Of a DNA stretch of 64,000 nt, positions 1 to 10,100 are shown one piece after another. The stretch spans positions 62,001 through 126,000 of the forward strand of contig JBKDAN010000057.1 of NCBI GenBank assembly GCA_046316615.1, read 5' to 3'. Origin of the DNA: BJHL01 sp040378885. GTDB lineage: Bacteria > Planctomycetota > Phycisphaerae > Phycisphaerales > UBA1924. Within the stretch, counting starts at the first letter, position 1. Each line of letters opens with the position of its first letter. A program made the position numbers and the translations under genes. The notes beneath the pieces are model-generated. The model saw only the letters and a program-made list of their open reading frames with translations, did no database searches and was not told the DNA's origin.

Positions 1-1
1 G

Positions 2-2434
2 ACGGCGGTCGTGACGTTCAACCAGCCCATGGAGTTCAACTCACTGGTGAGCGCAATCACCGTGAGCGAAGTTCGCGGCGTGAGCGGCGAGATCGAAGTG
101 CGTCTGGTGCGCGGCACCGACTACACATTGTCGTACGACGATCGCAACAACCAGCTGCGTGTGACCTTCAACCGCAGTGTGACGGAGAAGAACCTGCCTC
201 AGTTGCCGGGCGAGCCTGGCGCGGGTCTGTACCGCATCTCCTTCGATCAGAGCATCGTCTCGGGTCGCTTGGCGGGCTCTCGCATCGATGGTGACGGCAA
301 CGGTCTCATCGACAGCGACGATGACTTTGCGGGCGAGCTGGTGGTGGGCGACGCGGGCGACAAGCTCACGGCGGCCCGCGTGCAGGCTCTCGACGGCACG
401 TTCAAGGACTTCTACGGCCCGGTCAACCTCAACGCACTGTTCGACAGTGATGTCACGCCGGACGGTCTGCCTGATCCGAACCAGACCTTCACGGTTCGCG
501 GCTTCATCGGCGACCACCCCGATCACGACAGCAACAACTTCCGCATTCAGGGTGACGTGGATCTCTATCGCGTCACGTTGCAGGCGGGTCAGATTCTGCG
601 GCTGGGTGCCCTGCAAGGCAGCGCAATCCGTGCCCAGACCGAAGTTGTCGCGATCTCGGGCGGCTCGGCGATTCGTCTGCCGGCCACGGCGCTCACGGAT
701 GATTCGTTCTCCATCGAGCGTTCGTTCCTGATCGAGACGACCGGTGACTATGTGATCTTCGTGGGTGATCCGACCAATATCGGCAGCAACACGATCACGA
801 ACCCCCTGCCTTCGCCGGGCACGATCGGTGACTACCGCTTCACCGTCACGATTTTCGATGACGGCGACAGCGGCTTCACGAGCACCTCGGATGCTGGTGA
901 CGGCGCGGTCATCGCGGCTTCGCCCGCGGCTTCGGCCTTCGCAGGCGCGGACGGTGTGTACGGCAACGCTGACGACTTCAGCACCATCGACGTGGGCGAG
1001 TTCTCGTTCACGCTGTCTCTGGGTGCTGACGGCGTGTTCAACACGGCGGACGATGTCATCTCCGGCCGCAATATCGAACGTCTGGGTGTGGCCAGCATCA
1101 CATCGCAGCGCTCGGGTGATGGCCGCATCGTGACGACGGTTGAGTCGTCCATCGGTCCTGCCGGTGCGACCGGTACGCCGGCGAACATCACGTCGGATGT
1201 GGACGTGTACCACCTCAACAGCCGTCAGGCAATCACGCCTGGTACGAAGGTTCGTGCGTCGGTTCGCTTGTCGGGTACGGGTTCAGACTTGGGCAGCCAG
1301 GTCGCCAACCTGGGCAGCAATACGGCCCTCACGCAGACGCAGAACTACAACACGTTCAGCTTCGGCCTGTTTGAGACGACGGCGTCTCAGACGCTTGAAG
1401 ACGGCGTGCTGGTCTTCGCTCCGACGGACTTCCTGCCATACGCGGGCACGCCCAACACGGTGATTGCCAGCAACGGCAGCGTGACGTACGGCTACGACGA
1501 TGCGGGCGACTTCTACATCGACTTCGTGATGCCCGAGTCGCAGTTCGGTGTCGGGTCCGGCACCTTCGCGTTCTACGTGCAAGGCGTGATCCAGACGGAC
1601 TACACGCTGGTCTTTACGACTGACGGTTTGGCGGACGCTCTGCCCGAGAAGCCCCGTCAGAACTTCTTCATCGAAACCGGCGGCGGCATCATCGATTGGT
1701 TCCAGGCTGGTGGCGTTTCGACAAATCTCGCTCCGTTCAATGTCAGCTCGCTGGGCTTCAATGGCTCGCTGGCGAACGGTCAATCGATCGGTCAGTACGT
1801 CCTCGACAATCTCGTCGAAAGCCTCAATTCGCTCTATCAGGGCGCTGGCCTCGACGTGGTGTTCTCGACGAATCCGGCCGACTTTGAGTTCCAGCAGTTC
1901 TCGACGATCTACCTGGCCGGCAACACCGACCCGGTTCGCTCGCTCTTTGATGTGCTGGCGGCGCAGTCGACGCTGCGTATTCAGGAAGTCTTCGGCCAGG
2001 ACGCGTTTGGTGCGGACATTCAGCTGTCGCAGCCTTTCGGCTACTCACAGCGTTCGGACGCCTTGAACGCGGATCTGGAAGACGACGCGGTTGTGTTCAT
2101 CCCCAGCTTCTCGCTGCTTGGCTTCACTCAGAGCCAGACCGATGTGGATCTGTTCGTCAACAGCCTTTCGACGGCGGTCGCGCGGCGTGCGGGCGAACTG
2201 ATGGGTGCACGCATCACCGAGCGTCACGTCAACACGCCTGGCGCCAACCAGGTCGATCCGTTCGCGGCGAACGCCGTCGAACTGTCACGTGCCGACATCA
2301 CCATCAATAACAACTCGCGTGCTCTGTCGTTCTCGTCTGCGTCGGACGCGAATGACACGGTTGATGACACGAACTTCTTCCTGGGTCGTCAGCGGGCTCT
2401 CTCGCTGCTGAGCCTGGGCGTGGCTCGCCGGTAA
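2..2434 (+). CDS. Large secreted/surface protein, C-terminal part (5' end outside window)
   Basis: The reading frame is already open at base 2, so the gene begins upstream and about 810 C-terminal residues are visible. The sequence is rich in Gly, Asp, Ser and Thr and almost free of Cys, typical of extracellular beta-sandwich proteins. Near the start is a stretch reading VTFNQPMEFNS, like the edge of a bacterial Ig-like domain. Asp-rich loops such as DGDGNGLIDSDDD and ADGVYGNADDF look like calcium sites. The middle resembles pre-peptidase C-terminal (PPC-like) domains. No catalytic motif is seen. A strong terminator follows, so this ends its transcript. The role is probably adhesive or structural at the cell surface, but it is not established. 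Confidence 0.7.
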   Translation, partial: TAVVTFNQPMEFNSLVSAITVSEVRGVSGEIEVRLVRGTDYTLSYDDRNNQLRVTFNRSVTEKNLPQLPGEPGAGLYRISFDQSIVSGRLAGSRIDGDGNGLIDSDDDFAGELVVGDAGDKLTAARVQALDGTFKDFYGPVNLNALFDSDVTPDGLPDPNQTFTVRGFIGDHPDHDSNNFRIQGDVDLYRVTLQAGQILRLGALQGSAIRAQTEVVAISGGSAIRLPATALTDDSFSIERSFLIETTGDYVIFVGDPTNIGSNTITNPLPSPGTIGDYRFTVTIFDDGDSGFTSTSDAGDGAVIAASPAASAFAGADGVYGNADDFSTIDVGEFSFTLSLGADGVFNTADDVISGRNIERLGVASITSQRSGDGRIVTTVESSIGPAGATGTPANITSDVDVYHLNSRQAITPGTKVRASVRLSGTGSDLGSQVANLGSNTALTQTQNYNTFSFGLFETTASQTLEDGVLVFAPTDFLPYAGTPNTVIASNGSVTYGYDDAGDFYIDFVMPESQFGVGSGTFAFYVQGVIQTDYTLVFTTDGLADALPEKPRQNFFIETGGGIIDWFQAGGVSTNLAPFNVSSLGFNGSLANGQSIGQYVLDNLVESLNSLYQGAGLDVVFSTNPADFEFQQFSTIYLAGNTDPVRSLFDVLAAQSTLRIQEVFGQDAFGADIQLSQPFGYSQRSDALNADLEDDAVVFIPSFSLLGFTQSQTDVDLFVNSLSTAVARRAGELMGARITERHVNTPGANQVDPFAANAVELSRADITINNNSRALSFSSASDANDTVDDTNFFLGRQRALSLLSLGVARR

Positions 2435-2458
2435 GTTGTCTGATCCAAAGATTCATCA

Positions 2459-2487
2459 AGCCCGCGAGGCCTCCTCGCGGGCTTTTT
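2459..2487 (+). terminator. Rho-independent terminator
   Basis: A perfect 11-bp stem (AGCCCGCGAGG with CCTCGCGGGCT), a 3-nt loop and a run of five T. It lies 25 bp after the surface-protein stop codon. Confidence 0.9.
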
Positions 2488-2524
2488 CGTTGCAGAGACG
2501 GTGACGGCGCGGTAGACTGCTCCT

Positions 2525-3346
2525 GTGGCACGCGCGGCATTCACGCTGATTGAGCTCCTCGTGGTCATCGCGATCATCGCGCTACTGATCGCTATTCTGC
2601 TGCCCGCGCTGGGGAAGGCTCGTGCAGCGGGGCGCGATGTGGCCTGCCTTTCGGCTCAGCGGCAGATCGGCACGGCGCTGGTCACGTACGCGAATGAGTA
2701 TCGCGATTGGATTCCGCGTGAGAGCGGCAACAGCGAGCGTGCGCCTGCCCGTATTCCACAGGTGCCGGCATGGTCTGTCACCAGTTCACTGCGTGCGGAG
2801 TTCAACCTGTCGTGGGCGTTCAACCTGCGACCGTTTCTTGATCCGCGAGCGACCGCGATTGATAACTCAGGAGGGATCAACGACCGGTACGCGACGGCTC
2901 GCTACTACCGATGTGCCGCACGCAGGCCAGATCAGCACAACATTCACTTCGTGGCGAACGGTGTGCGATTCGTGCGGTCGAATCCGCAAGTGGCACCGAC
3001 AATCGACGAGAACGAGGCGAAGCCGCCCATGAAGTTGTCGGGCATCAACTTTCCGGGTCGTACGCTGTACTTGACCGATTTTGCGGATGATCCCAACAAT
3101 CTGCGGGCCAACAACTACAACAACACGGCTCCGAATGACATGCACCTGAGCATTTTCTACGACATTCGACGAGCGTCCAATATCAACGGTCCGACATCGG
3201 GTGGAGATCCATCGCTGTGGATTCGAACCGCGACCAATCGACATGGCAACGGCGCGAATGCCGTGTATCTCGACGGGCATGCGTCGCAGATCGCCAATCG
3301 CGATCTACTCAACTCGGTGACATGGGACGATTTTGAGTACAAGTGA
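2525..3346 (+). CDS. Type II secretion/type IV pilus-like pseudopilin (prepilin N-terminal methylation domain)
   Basis: A 273-residue protein starting at a GTG codon. Residues 5-30 form a class III prepilin signal: a short basic leader, then AFTLIELLVVIAIIALLIAILLPAL, where cleavage before Phe and methylation of that Phe are expected and Glu follows at position +5. The rest resembles the planctomycete DUF1559/H-X9-DG-type pseudopilins. Near the C-terminus lies RHGNGANAVYLDGHA, the usual conserved H...DG signature of that group. Planctomycetes carry many copies and the function of most is unknown. It sits alone behind the terminator at 2459-2487. The GTG start is chosen because it directly precedes the prepilin leader. 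Confidence 0.85.
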   Translation: MARAAFTLIELLVVIAIIALLIAILLPALGKARAAGRDVACLSAQRQIGTALVTYANEYRDWIPRESGNSERAPARIPQVPAWSVTSSLRAEFNLSWAFNLRPFLDPRATAIDNSGGINDRYATARYYRCAARRPDQHNIHFVANGVRFVRSNPQVAPTIDENEAKPPMKLSGINFPGRTLYLTDFADDPNNLRANNYNNTAPNDMHLSIFYDIRRASNINGPTSGGDPSLWIRTATNRHGNGANAVYLDGHASQIANRDLLNSVTWDDFEYK

Positions 3347-3384
3347 ACCGCTTGGGCGGTGGGGCGGCTGCGTAGTCTCCATTC

Positions 3385-4428
3385 ATGTCGCACGGATATG
3401 AAATCTCGTCGGGCATCACACGGTGCGTGCAACTGGGGCTCATGTGCATTCCGCGTGAATATCCGCATGCGGCACAGGGCATGCAGCAGAGCAGCGATGA
3501 TGCACGCACACCGCGAGCTTTGTGGCCGGTTTTCTTCGGCTGTTACGACTGGCACTCTGCCGTGCACAATCACTGGCAATTGGTGCGGGCGCTGCGTGTT
3601 ACGCCGCAGGCAGCATGGACGAGCGATGCAGTTGCGTCGCTTGACGAGCAGCTTCAGCCTGTGAACCTAGCAGTCGAAGCTGCGTATCTGCGTCGATTCG
3701 CCGGATTCGAGATGCCTTATGGCATCGCTTGGCTGCATGTGCTTTGTGCAGAAGTGGACCTGCTGTCGCGAGCGAGTTCGCCCCATGCGGCTTTGGCGGC
3801 AACGTGGGGAGCATCGCTTGCGCCGCTGCATCAGGTGGCTTGTGAGAACGCGCTCTCATACTGGCGGAATCTCGTGATGCCCAACCGCGCGGGGGCGCAC
3901 GCCAACACCGCGTTTGCGGCAGGCCTCATGCTGGATGCGGCTCGCACCCACTCGTCGCGACGTAGCACGGATATTGAACGAGCGATCGTGAAGTACGTCC
4001 ACGAATCGGTGTTGCATGCACCGCGTATTGACTCTCGCCTGGAGCCGCTGGGCTACGACTTCATCTCGCCTTCATTGTGCGAGGCTGATCTTGCTCGCCG
4101 CGTTCTCGACAGGGACTCGTTCCGAGCGTGGATCGCGCCGTCGATTCCGCAAATCCTTCTCCTTCAGCCCCCGGTGCCGCAGCGGCCTGAGGATGGGCAG
4201 CAAAGCCACTTTGATGGTTTGAACATCAGTCGCGCGTGGATGTTGCGCAGTATCGCGGCTGCGTTGCCTGGGGACGATCCGTGGGTGGTACAACTGCGGG
4301 CGACGGCGGATATGCATGCGTTGGCCGGGCTTGCTGGCACTTCTCATCAGCACTACTCGGGCCAGCATTGGCTTGGCAGCTTTGCGATGTATCTGCTCAC
4401 GCTTCATTCGGAGTCGAGTCAGGCGTAG
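3385..4428 (+). CDS. DUF2891 family protein
   Basis: A 347-residue protein starting at ATG 3385, 38 bp after the pseudopilin. Family signatures appear in order: FGCYDWHSAVHNHW near residue 50, a central helical region with MPYGIAWLH, SGAHANTAFA-like RAGAHANTAFA, SPSLCEADLARRVL, FDGLNISRAW, and a C-terminal HYSGQHWLGSFAMYLLT. Conserved His, Trp and acidic residues suggest an all-alpha toroid like glycoside hydrolases or lanthionine cyclases, but no activity is known for the family. There is no signal peptide, so it is probably cytoplasmic. Length is close to the family norm of about 330-350 residues. Confidence 0.85.
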   Translation: MSHGYEISSGITRCVQLGLMCIPREYPHAAQGMQQSSDDARTPRALWPVFFGCYDWHSAVHNHWQLVRALRVTPQAAWTSDAVASLDEQLQPVNLAVEAAYLRRFAGFEMPYGIAWLHVLCAEVDLLSRASSPHAALAATWGASLAPLHQVACENALSYWRNLVMPNRAGAHANTAFAAGLMLDAARTHSSRRSTDIERAIVKYVHESVLHAPRIDSRLEPLGYDFISPSLCEADLARRVLDRDSFRAWIAPSIPQILLLQPPVPQRPEDGQQSHFDGLNISRAWMLRSIAAALPGDDPWVVQLRATADMHALAGLAGTSHQHYSGQHWLGSFAMYLLTLHSESSQA

Positions 4429-4462
4429 AAGCCGCAGCTTCCGGCAGCGACTACGCTTTGCT

Positions 4463-4687
4463 ATGCGACGCACGGTTCTGCTGACAGCTTCACTTCTCGC
4501 GGTGGTTGCCCTCGGCGGCTGCTATGAACGCACCGTCAAGGCCCGGGGCGTGGGGGCCATGGGCAAATCGCTTGAGCCCAGTTATCGCAGCGATACGGCA
4601 GCGGACCGGTGGGTGGACTCTCTCTTTGGCGATCCGCGGGAGAGCAAGCCTGCCCCCAAGAACCCCGGGGTAGCGATGCCGCGATAA
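4463..4687 (+). CDS. Small lipoprotein
   Basis: A 74-residue protein with a clear lipoprotein signal: MRR, a hydrophobic stretch of about 14 residues, then lipobox LGGC, giving lipidation of Cys20. The remaining 54 residues are polar, contain RWVDSLFGDPRES and end in a Pro-rich tail. I do not recognise a family. The ATG at 4463 is chosen because it begins the signal peptide; the frame runs further upstream inside the DUF2891 gene but that part is antisense-quality sequence. It lies 34 bp after the DUF2891 gene and about 100 bp before nuoB, in the same direction. Confidence 0.7.
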   Translation: MRRTVLLTASLLAVVALGGCYERTVKARGVGAMGKSLEPSYRSDTAADRWVDSLFGDPRESKPAPKNPGVAMPR

Positions 4688-4784
4688 CAGTCTCGCGAAC
4701 GCAAAATTGTGCGAGCATCCCTATCATCCCCCGCATCGAATCCAATGATGCACCGCGCGCGACGCGCTTCGGAGACTTTCGCTC

Positions 4785-5351
4785 ATGGGCCTTGAAGCAG
4801 CACTTCCCGTTGATGGCTTTCTGACCACGCAGCTTCGTCACGTGATCAACTGGTCACGCCGCAACAGCCTGTGGCCCATGCCGTTCGCGACGGCGTGCTG
4901 TGGGATCGAACTCATGGCGACGGCGTGCAGCCGCTACGACCTTGCCCGCTTTGGTGCAGAAGTCATGCGGTTCAGCCCGCGTCAGGCCGATCTGCTGATT
5001 GTCGCGGGGCGCATCAGCATCAAGACGCTGCCTGTGCTGCAGCGCATCTATGAGCAGATGACCGAGCCCAAGTGGGTCATCAGCATGGGTGCGTGCGCCA
5101 GCACAGGTGGGGTGTTCGACACGTATGCGGTGGTGCAGGGGTGCGACCAGTTCATTCCGGTTGATGTCTATATCCCCGGCTGCCCTCCCCGTCCTGAACA
5201 ACTCATCGAAGGCGTGATGGCGATTCAACGAATCATCGATCAGGATGGGATTCCTCCGATGAATGGCGGCAAGCGTCAGCCGCTGGGGCTTGTCATTCAG
5301 CCCACGCACGTTCCCAAGCCCCAGCCCGTGGGCGTGACCGTCGGCGGTTAA
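4785..5351 (+). CDS. nuoB: NADH-quinone oxidoreductase subunit B (NuoB)
   Basis: A 188-residue subunit of the peripheral arm of respiratory complex I that carries the terminal [4Fe-4S] cluster N2, passing electrons to quinone. The four ligands are present with canonical spacing: Cys38-Cys39 in ATACCGIE, Cys104 in MGACAS and Cys133 in PGCPPRPEQL (intervals of 65 and 29 residues as in E. coli NuoB). The family core ADLLIVAGRIS...KWVISMGACAS is intact. Its neighbours are not nuoA or nuoC; it stands between a lipoprotein gene and a glycosyltransferase gene only 18 bp downstream. It is therefore an isolated copy, either the sole nuoB relocated out of the operon or a second copy. Confidence 0.93.
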   Translation: MGLEAALPVDGFLTTQLRHVINWSRRNSLWPMPFATACCGIELMATACSRYDLARFGAEVMRFSPRQADLLIVAGRISIKTLPVLQRIYEQMTEPKWVISMGACASTGGVFDTYAVVQGCDQFIPVDVYIPGCPPRPEQLIEGVMAIQRIIDQDGIPPMNGGKRQPLGLVIQPTHVPKPQPVGVTVGG

Positions 5352-5369
5352 CCAGCCTACGGGGCTCTT

Positions 5370-7175
5370 ATGTCTGTCGCTCCACCCCGTGAACTTCAAC
5401 GTTGCACGCAACTGTTGCGAGAGGGACGGTTCGCCGAGTGCAAGCCGCTTGCGCTGCAACTTGCTGCGCGGTTCCCGCATGATCCACCAGTGATGCGTCT
5501 GGTGTTGCAGTGTCTTGGAGCGCTGGGGGAGCATCATGCTGCCCTGTATCACGCCAAGCGGCTTCTCGCGACCAATCCGGCGGATGCTGGTCTGCACCTG
5601 AACCTAGCCCGATTGCACGCCCGGCTTGGGGAGATCGACGCTGCAACGGCTCGGTACGAAGATGCGATCACGCGTGGAATGCTGGAGATGATCCCGGAGC
5701 TTGCGCAATTGCGACTTGGCAGTGGGCGCATCAGCGAGGGGCTTTTGTCCTTACGCCAGCATGAGGAACTGATCGTGCGGGCACTGGTGGATGACACAGT
5801 GAAGCAGGCGATGCTTGCTCGCGTGCAACTGGTGAAGGCTCAACTGCACTTTGCATCGGGGGATGTTGAGCAATGCGTACGCGTCTGTGAGGCAGTCCGT
5901 GTCGCTGAGCCGGATGTCGCTGCGTCGGTGCAGGCGGTGAAGGCAAGTTGCTTGAACTATGTGACGGGGGTGCCGCAGGAGCGTGTTTGGGCGGAGCACA
6001 GGCGGTTTGGTGAGTTGCTTGAGTTCTCGATTCCTGACAAGGCCCGAGTTTGGGGCGAGCAACTCACGGACTCTCTGCGACCGATACACGTTGGCGTCGT
6101 TTCACCTGATATGCGGATGCACTCGGTGGCGGTGTTTGCTTTGCCGCTGCTGCGACAGTTGTTTCTCAGGCCGCACGACTTTCATGTGAGCGTCTTTCAC
6201 GTTGGTGGCGTGGAAGATGCGATGACGACACGACTGCGCGCGTGCGCTCACGCATGGCACCACTTGCCTCAGGAGTCGCCCGAGCAGATCGCGCGAGCTG
6301 TGGCGAACGCGAAGGTCGACATTGCCATTGAACTGGCTGGGCTCACAGACACGCTGGGGGTTTGTGCGCTTGCGCATCGTCCTGCGCCGGTCACGGTAAC
6401 GGCGATTGGTTATCCCAACACGTGTGGTACAGCCCGAGTGCACTATCGCATTGTGGATGAGGCTACTGATCCGCCAGAGGCCGACGCGCATGCTGCCGAG
6501 AAGCTGGTGCGGCTGGACCCGTGCTTTCTGTGCTACACACCGCCGGCGGAAGCGCCGGAGGTGCTCCGAAGCACACGCCGTAGCGGCATCACATTTGGCT
6601 GCTTTAACGCGGCGCAGAAGCTCAATCGCGACTTGATGCAGATGTGGAGGGAACTGCTCGACGCGGTGCCTTCGTCGTCGCTGCTGCTCAAGTCAACGGG
6701 ACTGCGTGAGGAAAGCGCAATACGTGAGATGCGTGAGCGGCTCTCGCATTGGGGCATGCCGATGGAGCGTGTCCGCATGGTTGCGGCAACTGCCTCGCGT
6801 GCGGAACACTTGGCGATGTACGGGCAGATTGACATCGCCCTTGATGCATTTCCTTATCACGGCACGACGACCACTTGCGAAGCACTGTACATGGGCGTTC
6901 CGGTTGTGGTGCTCGCGGGCGATAGGCATGTGTCGCGCGTCGGCGTGAGTCTGTTGCGAGCGGTGGGGGTGCCTGACCTCATCACGAGCACGCCGACAGA
7001 GTACATCCGTTGTGCGGGTCAACTTGCGAATGACGCGGAGCGGCTGTCTCACTTGCACGCGACGCTCCGAGCCAAGGTGCTCGCCTCCCCGCTTTGTGAT
7101 GAAGCGGCGTACGGCGAACGGCTCGCGATTGCCTTGCAAGAAATGTGGACGAGAGCGTGCGCTGCGACCCTCTAG
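5370..7175 (+). CDS. TPR protein with O-GlcNAc transferase (GT41/SPINDLY-type) catalytic domain
   Basis: A 601-residue predicted cytosolic glycosyltransferase. Residues about 9-160 are tetratricopeptide-type helices. Residues about 225-595 match the OGT catalytic region: HVGVVSPDMRMHSVA (N-lobe), AIGYPNTCGTARVHYRIVD, the Rossmann-like FGCFNAAQKLNRDLMQMW, and the nucleotide-sugar region DIALDAFPYHGTTTTCEAL followed by GVPVVVLAGDRHVSRV. The His in MRMHSV fits the conserved catalytic-area His. The donor is probably UDP-GlcNAc or GDP-fucose, and the acceptors are probably proteins; both are inferred. It lies 18 bp after nuoB and probably shares its transcript. The stop codon TAG shares the palindrome CTAG with the stop of the convergent kinase gene. 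Confidence 0.88.
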   Translation: MSVAPPRELQRCTQLLREGRFAECKPLALQLAARFPHDPPVMRLVLQCLGALGEHHAALYHAKRLLATNPADAGLHLNLARLHARLGEIDAATARYEDAITRGMLEMIPELAQLRLGSGRISEGLLSLRQHEELIVRALVDDTVKQAMLARVQLVKAQLHFASGDVEQCVRVCEAVRVAEPDVAASVQAVKASCLNYVTGVPQERVWAEHRRFGELLEFSIPDKARVWGEQLTDSLRPIHVGVVSPDMRMHSVAVFALPLLRQLFLRPHDFHVSVFHVGGVEDAMTTRLRACAHAWHHLPQESPEQIARAVANAKVDIAIELAGLTDTLGVCALAHRPAPVTVTAIGYPNTCGTARVHYRIVDEATDPPEADAHAAEKLVRLDPCFLCYTPPAEAPEVLRSTRRSGITFGCFNAAQKLNRDLMQMWRELLDAVPSSSLLLKSTGLREESAIREMRERLSHWGMPMERVRMVAATASRAEHLAMYGQIDIALDAFPYHGTTTTCEALYMGVPVVVLAGDRHVSRVGVSLLRAVGVPDLITSTPTEYIRCAGQLANDAERLSHLHATLRAKVLASPLCDEAAYGERLAIALQEMWTRACAATL

Positions 7176-10100
7176 CGTCGGCGAGTGAACCGGGCGCGAT
7201 GCGCTTCGATCAGTCGCTTGTCGACCGGCAGGTCATACATCACGATCTCAAAGTTGGCCGCGCTCGCGGCGATGCGGTCTGTGTTTGAGGTGAATGCCAG
7301 TGAGACCACCTCGGCAGCGGACGGGCTGAATGACGCGAGCGGGCGGAGCGTTCCGGCATCCCACAGTCGCACGAAGCTGTCTTCGCCGCCTGTTGCGATT
7401 GTCATGCCATCACGGGAGACGGCCAACCCGGGAATCAAGCGCGGATGCCCCTTGATGGCGTGCAAGCGTTGCAGGGTGCGAACGTCAAAGACTTCCAGCG
7501 TGCCTCCATACGTGCTGACGTACGCAGTCGATCCATCAGGGCTGAAGGCGATGCCCCAGGGGAGCGATGTGGTGGGGAGGCCGCCGATGACGCGGCTGTT
7601 CGCGACATCCCAGAGCGTGACGTTGGCGTTGTTGTTGCAGACTGCCAGCGTCGCGCCATCGGGGCTGAACGCGAGGCCATCGACGCGTTTGTCCCCCGCA
7701 GGCAACTCGCAGAGCATTTCGCCCGTCTGCAGGTTGTAAATCGCAGCGCGACGGTTCCAGTGGCCCGTTGCACACAGTGTCTCCTGCGGATTCACATCGA
7801 AGCCGTAAACCTCGCTCACGAGCGTGGGGAACTGTCGGAGCACGTCGCCAGACCAGGCGTCGATGATGCGAATCGTGTAGTCCTGAGAACCCGTCACGAG
7901 CGTGCGGTTGTCTGACAGGAACTTCATGCCGCGGGTGCGCTGGCTGATGCCGGGCAACTGATAGCGAGACAGCGTGGCCATGGAGCCGGTTTCGCGCACT
8001 TCGATCAAGCCACTGCCCACGCTCAGCGCCATCAGTGAGTCGTCGGGCGAGAACTTCACGGCAAAGCACCAAGATTCGTAGCCGCCGAGACGATGCGTGC
8101 CCACCTCGGTGGCGATTGCGATGTTGCGTGTGACCCCCTCCGACGTCATGAGCGTGAGGTGATCGGGATCAGTCCAGACCACCGTCGCCGCGCCGTAACG
8201 CTCGACCGGCAACACGCAGATTTCGTCACCCGTTTGCGGATTGATGACGACGGTCCGCTCGCGATCCGCGAGTGCCATGCGCGAATTGTCTGGCGAGAAA
8301 GCGTGGACGACAACGCGGCTTCGCAGAACCTTGCGCGTGAAGATCACTTCGCGGGTGTTCAGATCGCACGCGACGATGCGTGCGTCAGCAGAGTCGAGAT
8401 ACACGATGCGATCATCAGGCGAGATGCGCAGCCCCGCTGATCCGAAGGTGTGCATGGGTGTAAGGTCAAAGACAACTTCACCGGTTGCGACGCTGTAAAC
8501 GGCGGTCGCTTGCGGTGGAATCGCGACGCCGCCGCCTAGGGACATCGCCACTGCAGCGCGAGAGCCATCGCTCGTAAGTTCGAGGGTTGTGGCAACCAGC
8601 GGCAGCGTAAGTGTGCGGATCAGTTCGCCGCTGGACGTGCTCCAGAAGCGAATGGTCTTGTCATTGCACGCCGCTGCAAGAGTCGATCCGTCGGCACTGA
8701 CCGTGACGAGGCGCACGACCGGCGGCTTGTCTTCCCAGCCTGCGAGCGTCACGGGTGTTGCATGGTCGCTCAGCGACATGACGACAAGGCCTCCGCGACT
8801 GAGGCCGATAGCGACACGCGACCCATCAGGCCACAAACCGATGCCGTTGCCGGGCGCGCTACGGAGATTGTTGATCGACTTGATCGCGTCGCCCGTCATT
8901 GGATCGATGATGTGAACGGCACCATCTGCCACCGCTGCAATGACACTGCCGTTCGCGGCGGCTACCGCGCGGCTGTTCCATCCGACAGACTGCTTGGCCC
9001 ACCGACTGCCGTTGATGCGGTACATATCCCACAGAGCCCAGAAGGCAGGCCGGTTCGATGGATTGTTGAGATACACAGGCCACAGCGTGTCCTCGGCCAT
9101 GGGCAGGTTGCCGGTTGTGGCTGCCATGCGACCACGCTCGATGTTCGCCTGTGCGAGTTCCTCAAGAGCGGCCCGTTCGGCGCTTTCCGCCAGCGCTCGG
9201 CTCGCGATGGCTTCACGCGACGCGGCATCTGCAGCTTCTCGCTGGCGTTCGGCTTCGCTGCGGGCGGTGTCGGCGAGCCTTGCAAGCCTCTGCTGCTCGC
9301 GTGCGTTGAGCTGAGCGATGACGGCAAATGTGATGAGCGCGAAGAGTGCCATCGCTCCCAGCGCCGCCGCGAAGCGGTATCGCTTGGCTTGTTTGGCGAG
9401 CACGTATATGGCGGAATCACCGCGTGCGAGAATCGCTTCACCAGCGAGCATGCGGCGAATGTCTTCCGCCAGCGCTTCAGCGCTGGTGTAGCGTCGCTTC
9501 GCGTCGGTCGCCATCGCTTTGGCGATGATGGTCTCGCCATCGCCTCGCAGAGAGCGATCAACTTGGGACACGGACGTGACACGTGCGTCGGCCAATATAG
9601 CCGCGGCTTTGGCAATTGGCGTGCTGGAGAGATCAATCGGCAGTCGCTGCGCAAAGAGCTCATACGCGATGACGCCAAGAGCGTAGATGTCGCTTGCAGT
9701 GCTGACGTCACCTTCAAGCAACTGCTCGGGACTCATGTAGCTTGGTGTGCCGACAAGCTGGCCCTCTCGCGTCGCCTGTGACTGACTGAGATCCGCTTCG
9801 GCCGCTCGAGCGATGCCGAAGTCGAGAACCTTCGCTACCCCGTTGGTATTGACGAGGATGTTGGCTGGCTTCAGATCTCGGTGAATGACACCGCGCTGGT
9901 GGGCATGCTGCACGGCATCGCAAACTTGCAGCAGCAACCGCCACTTCTCAGCAGTCCCTAGATTGTGCTTGTGTGCGTACGAGGTAAGCGAGTCGCCGCG
10001 CACCAACTCCATGACGAAGTAGGGTTGATCCGGCGCATCGGGGCCAGCGACACCCGCTTCGTAAATCTGCGCAATATTGGGGTGCTGCAGCTTGGCGAGA

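Noticed and set aside
41..1213. 390-codon minus-strand frame opposite the surface protein
   Set aside because: Arg/His/Val-rich antisense shadow typical of high-GC coding DNA; no ribosome-binding site or domain.
8762..9781. 339-codon plus-strand frame opposite the kinase gene
   Set aside because: Antisense to conserved kinase and WD40 sequence; composition not protein-like.
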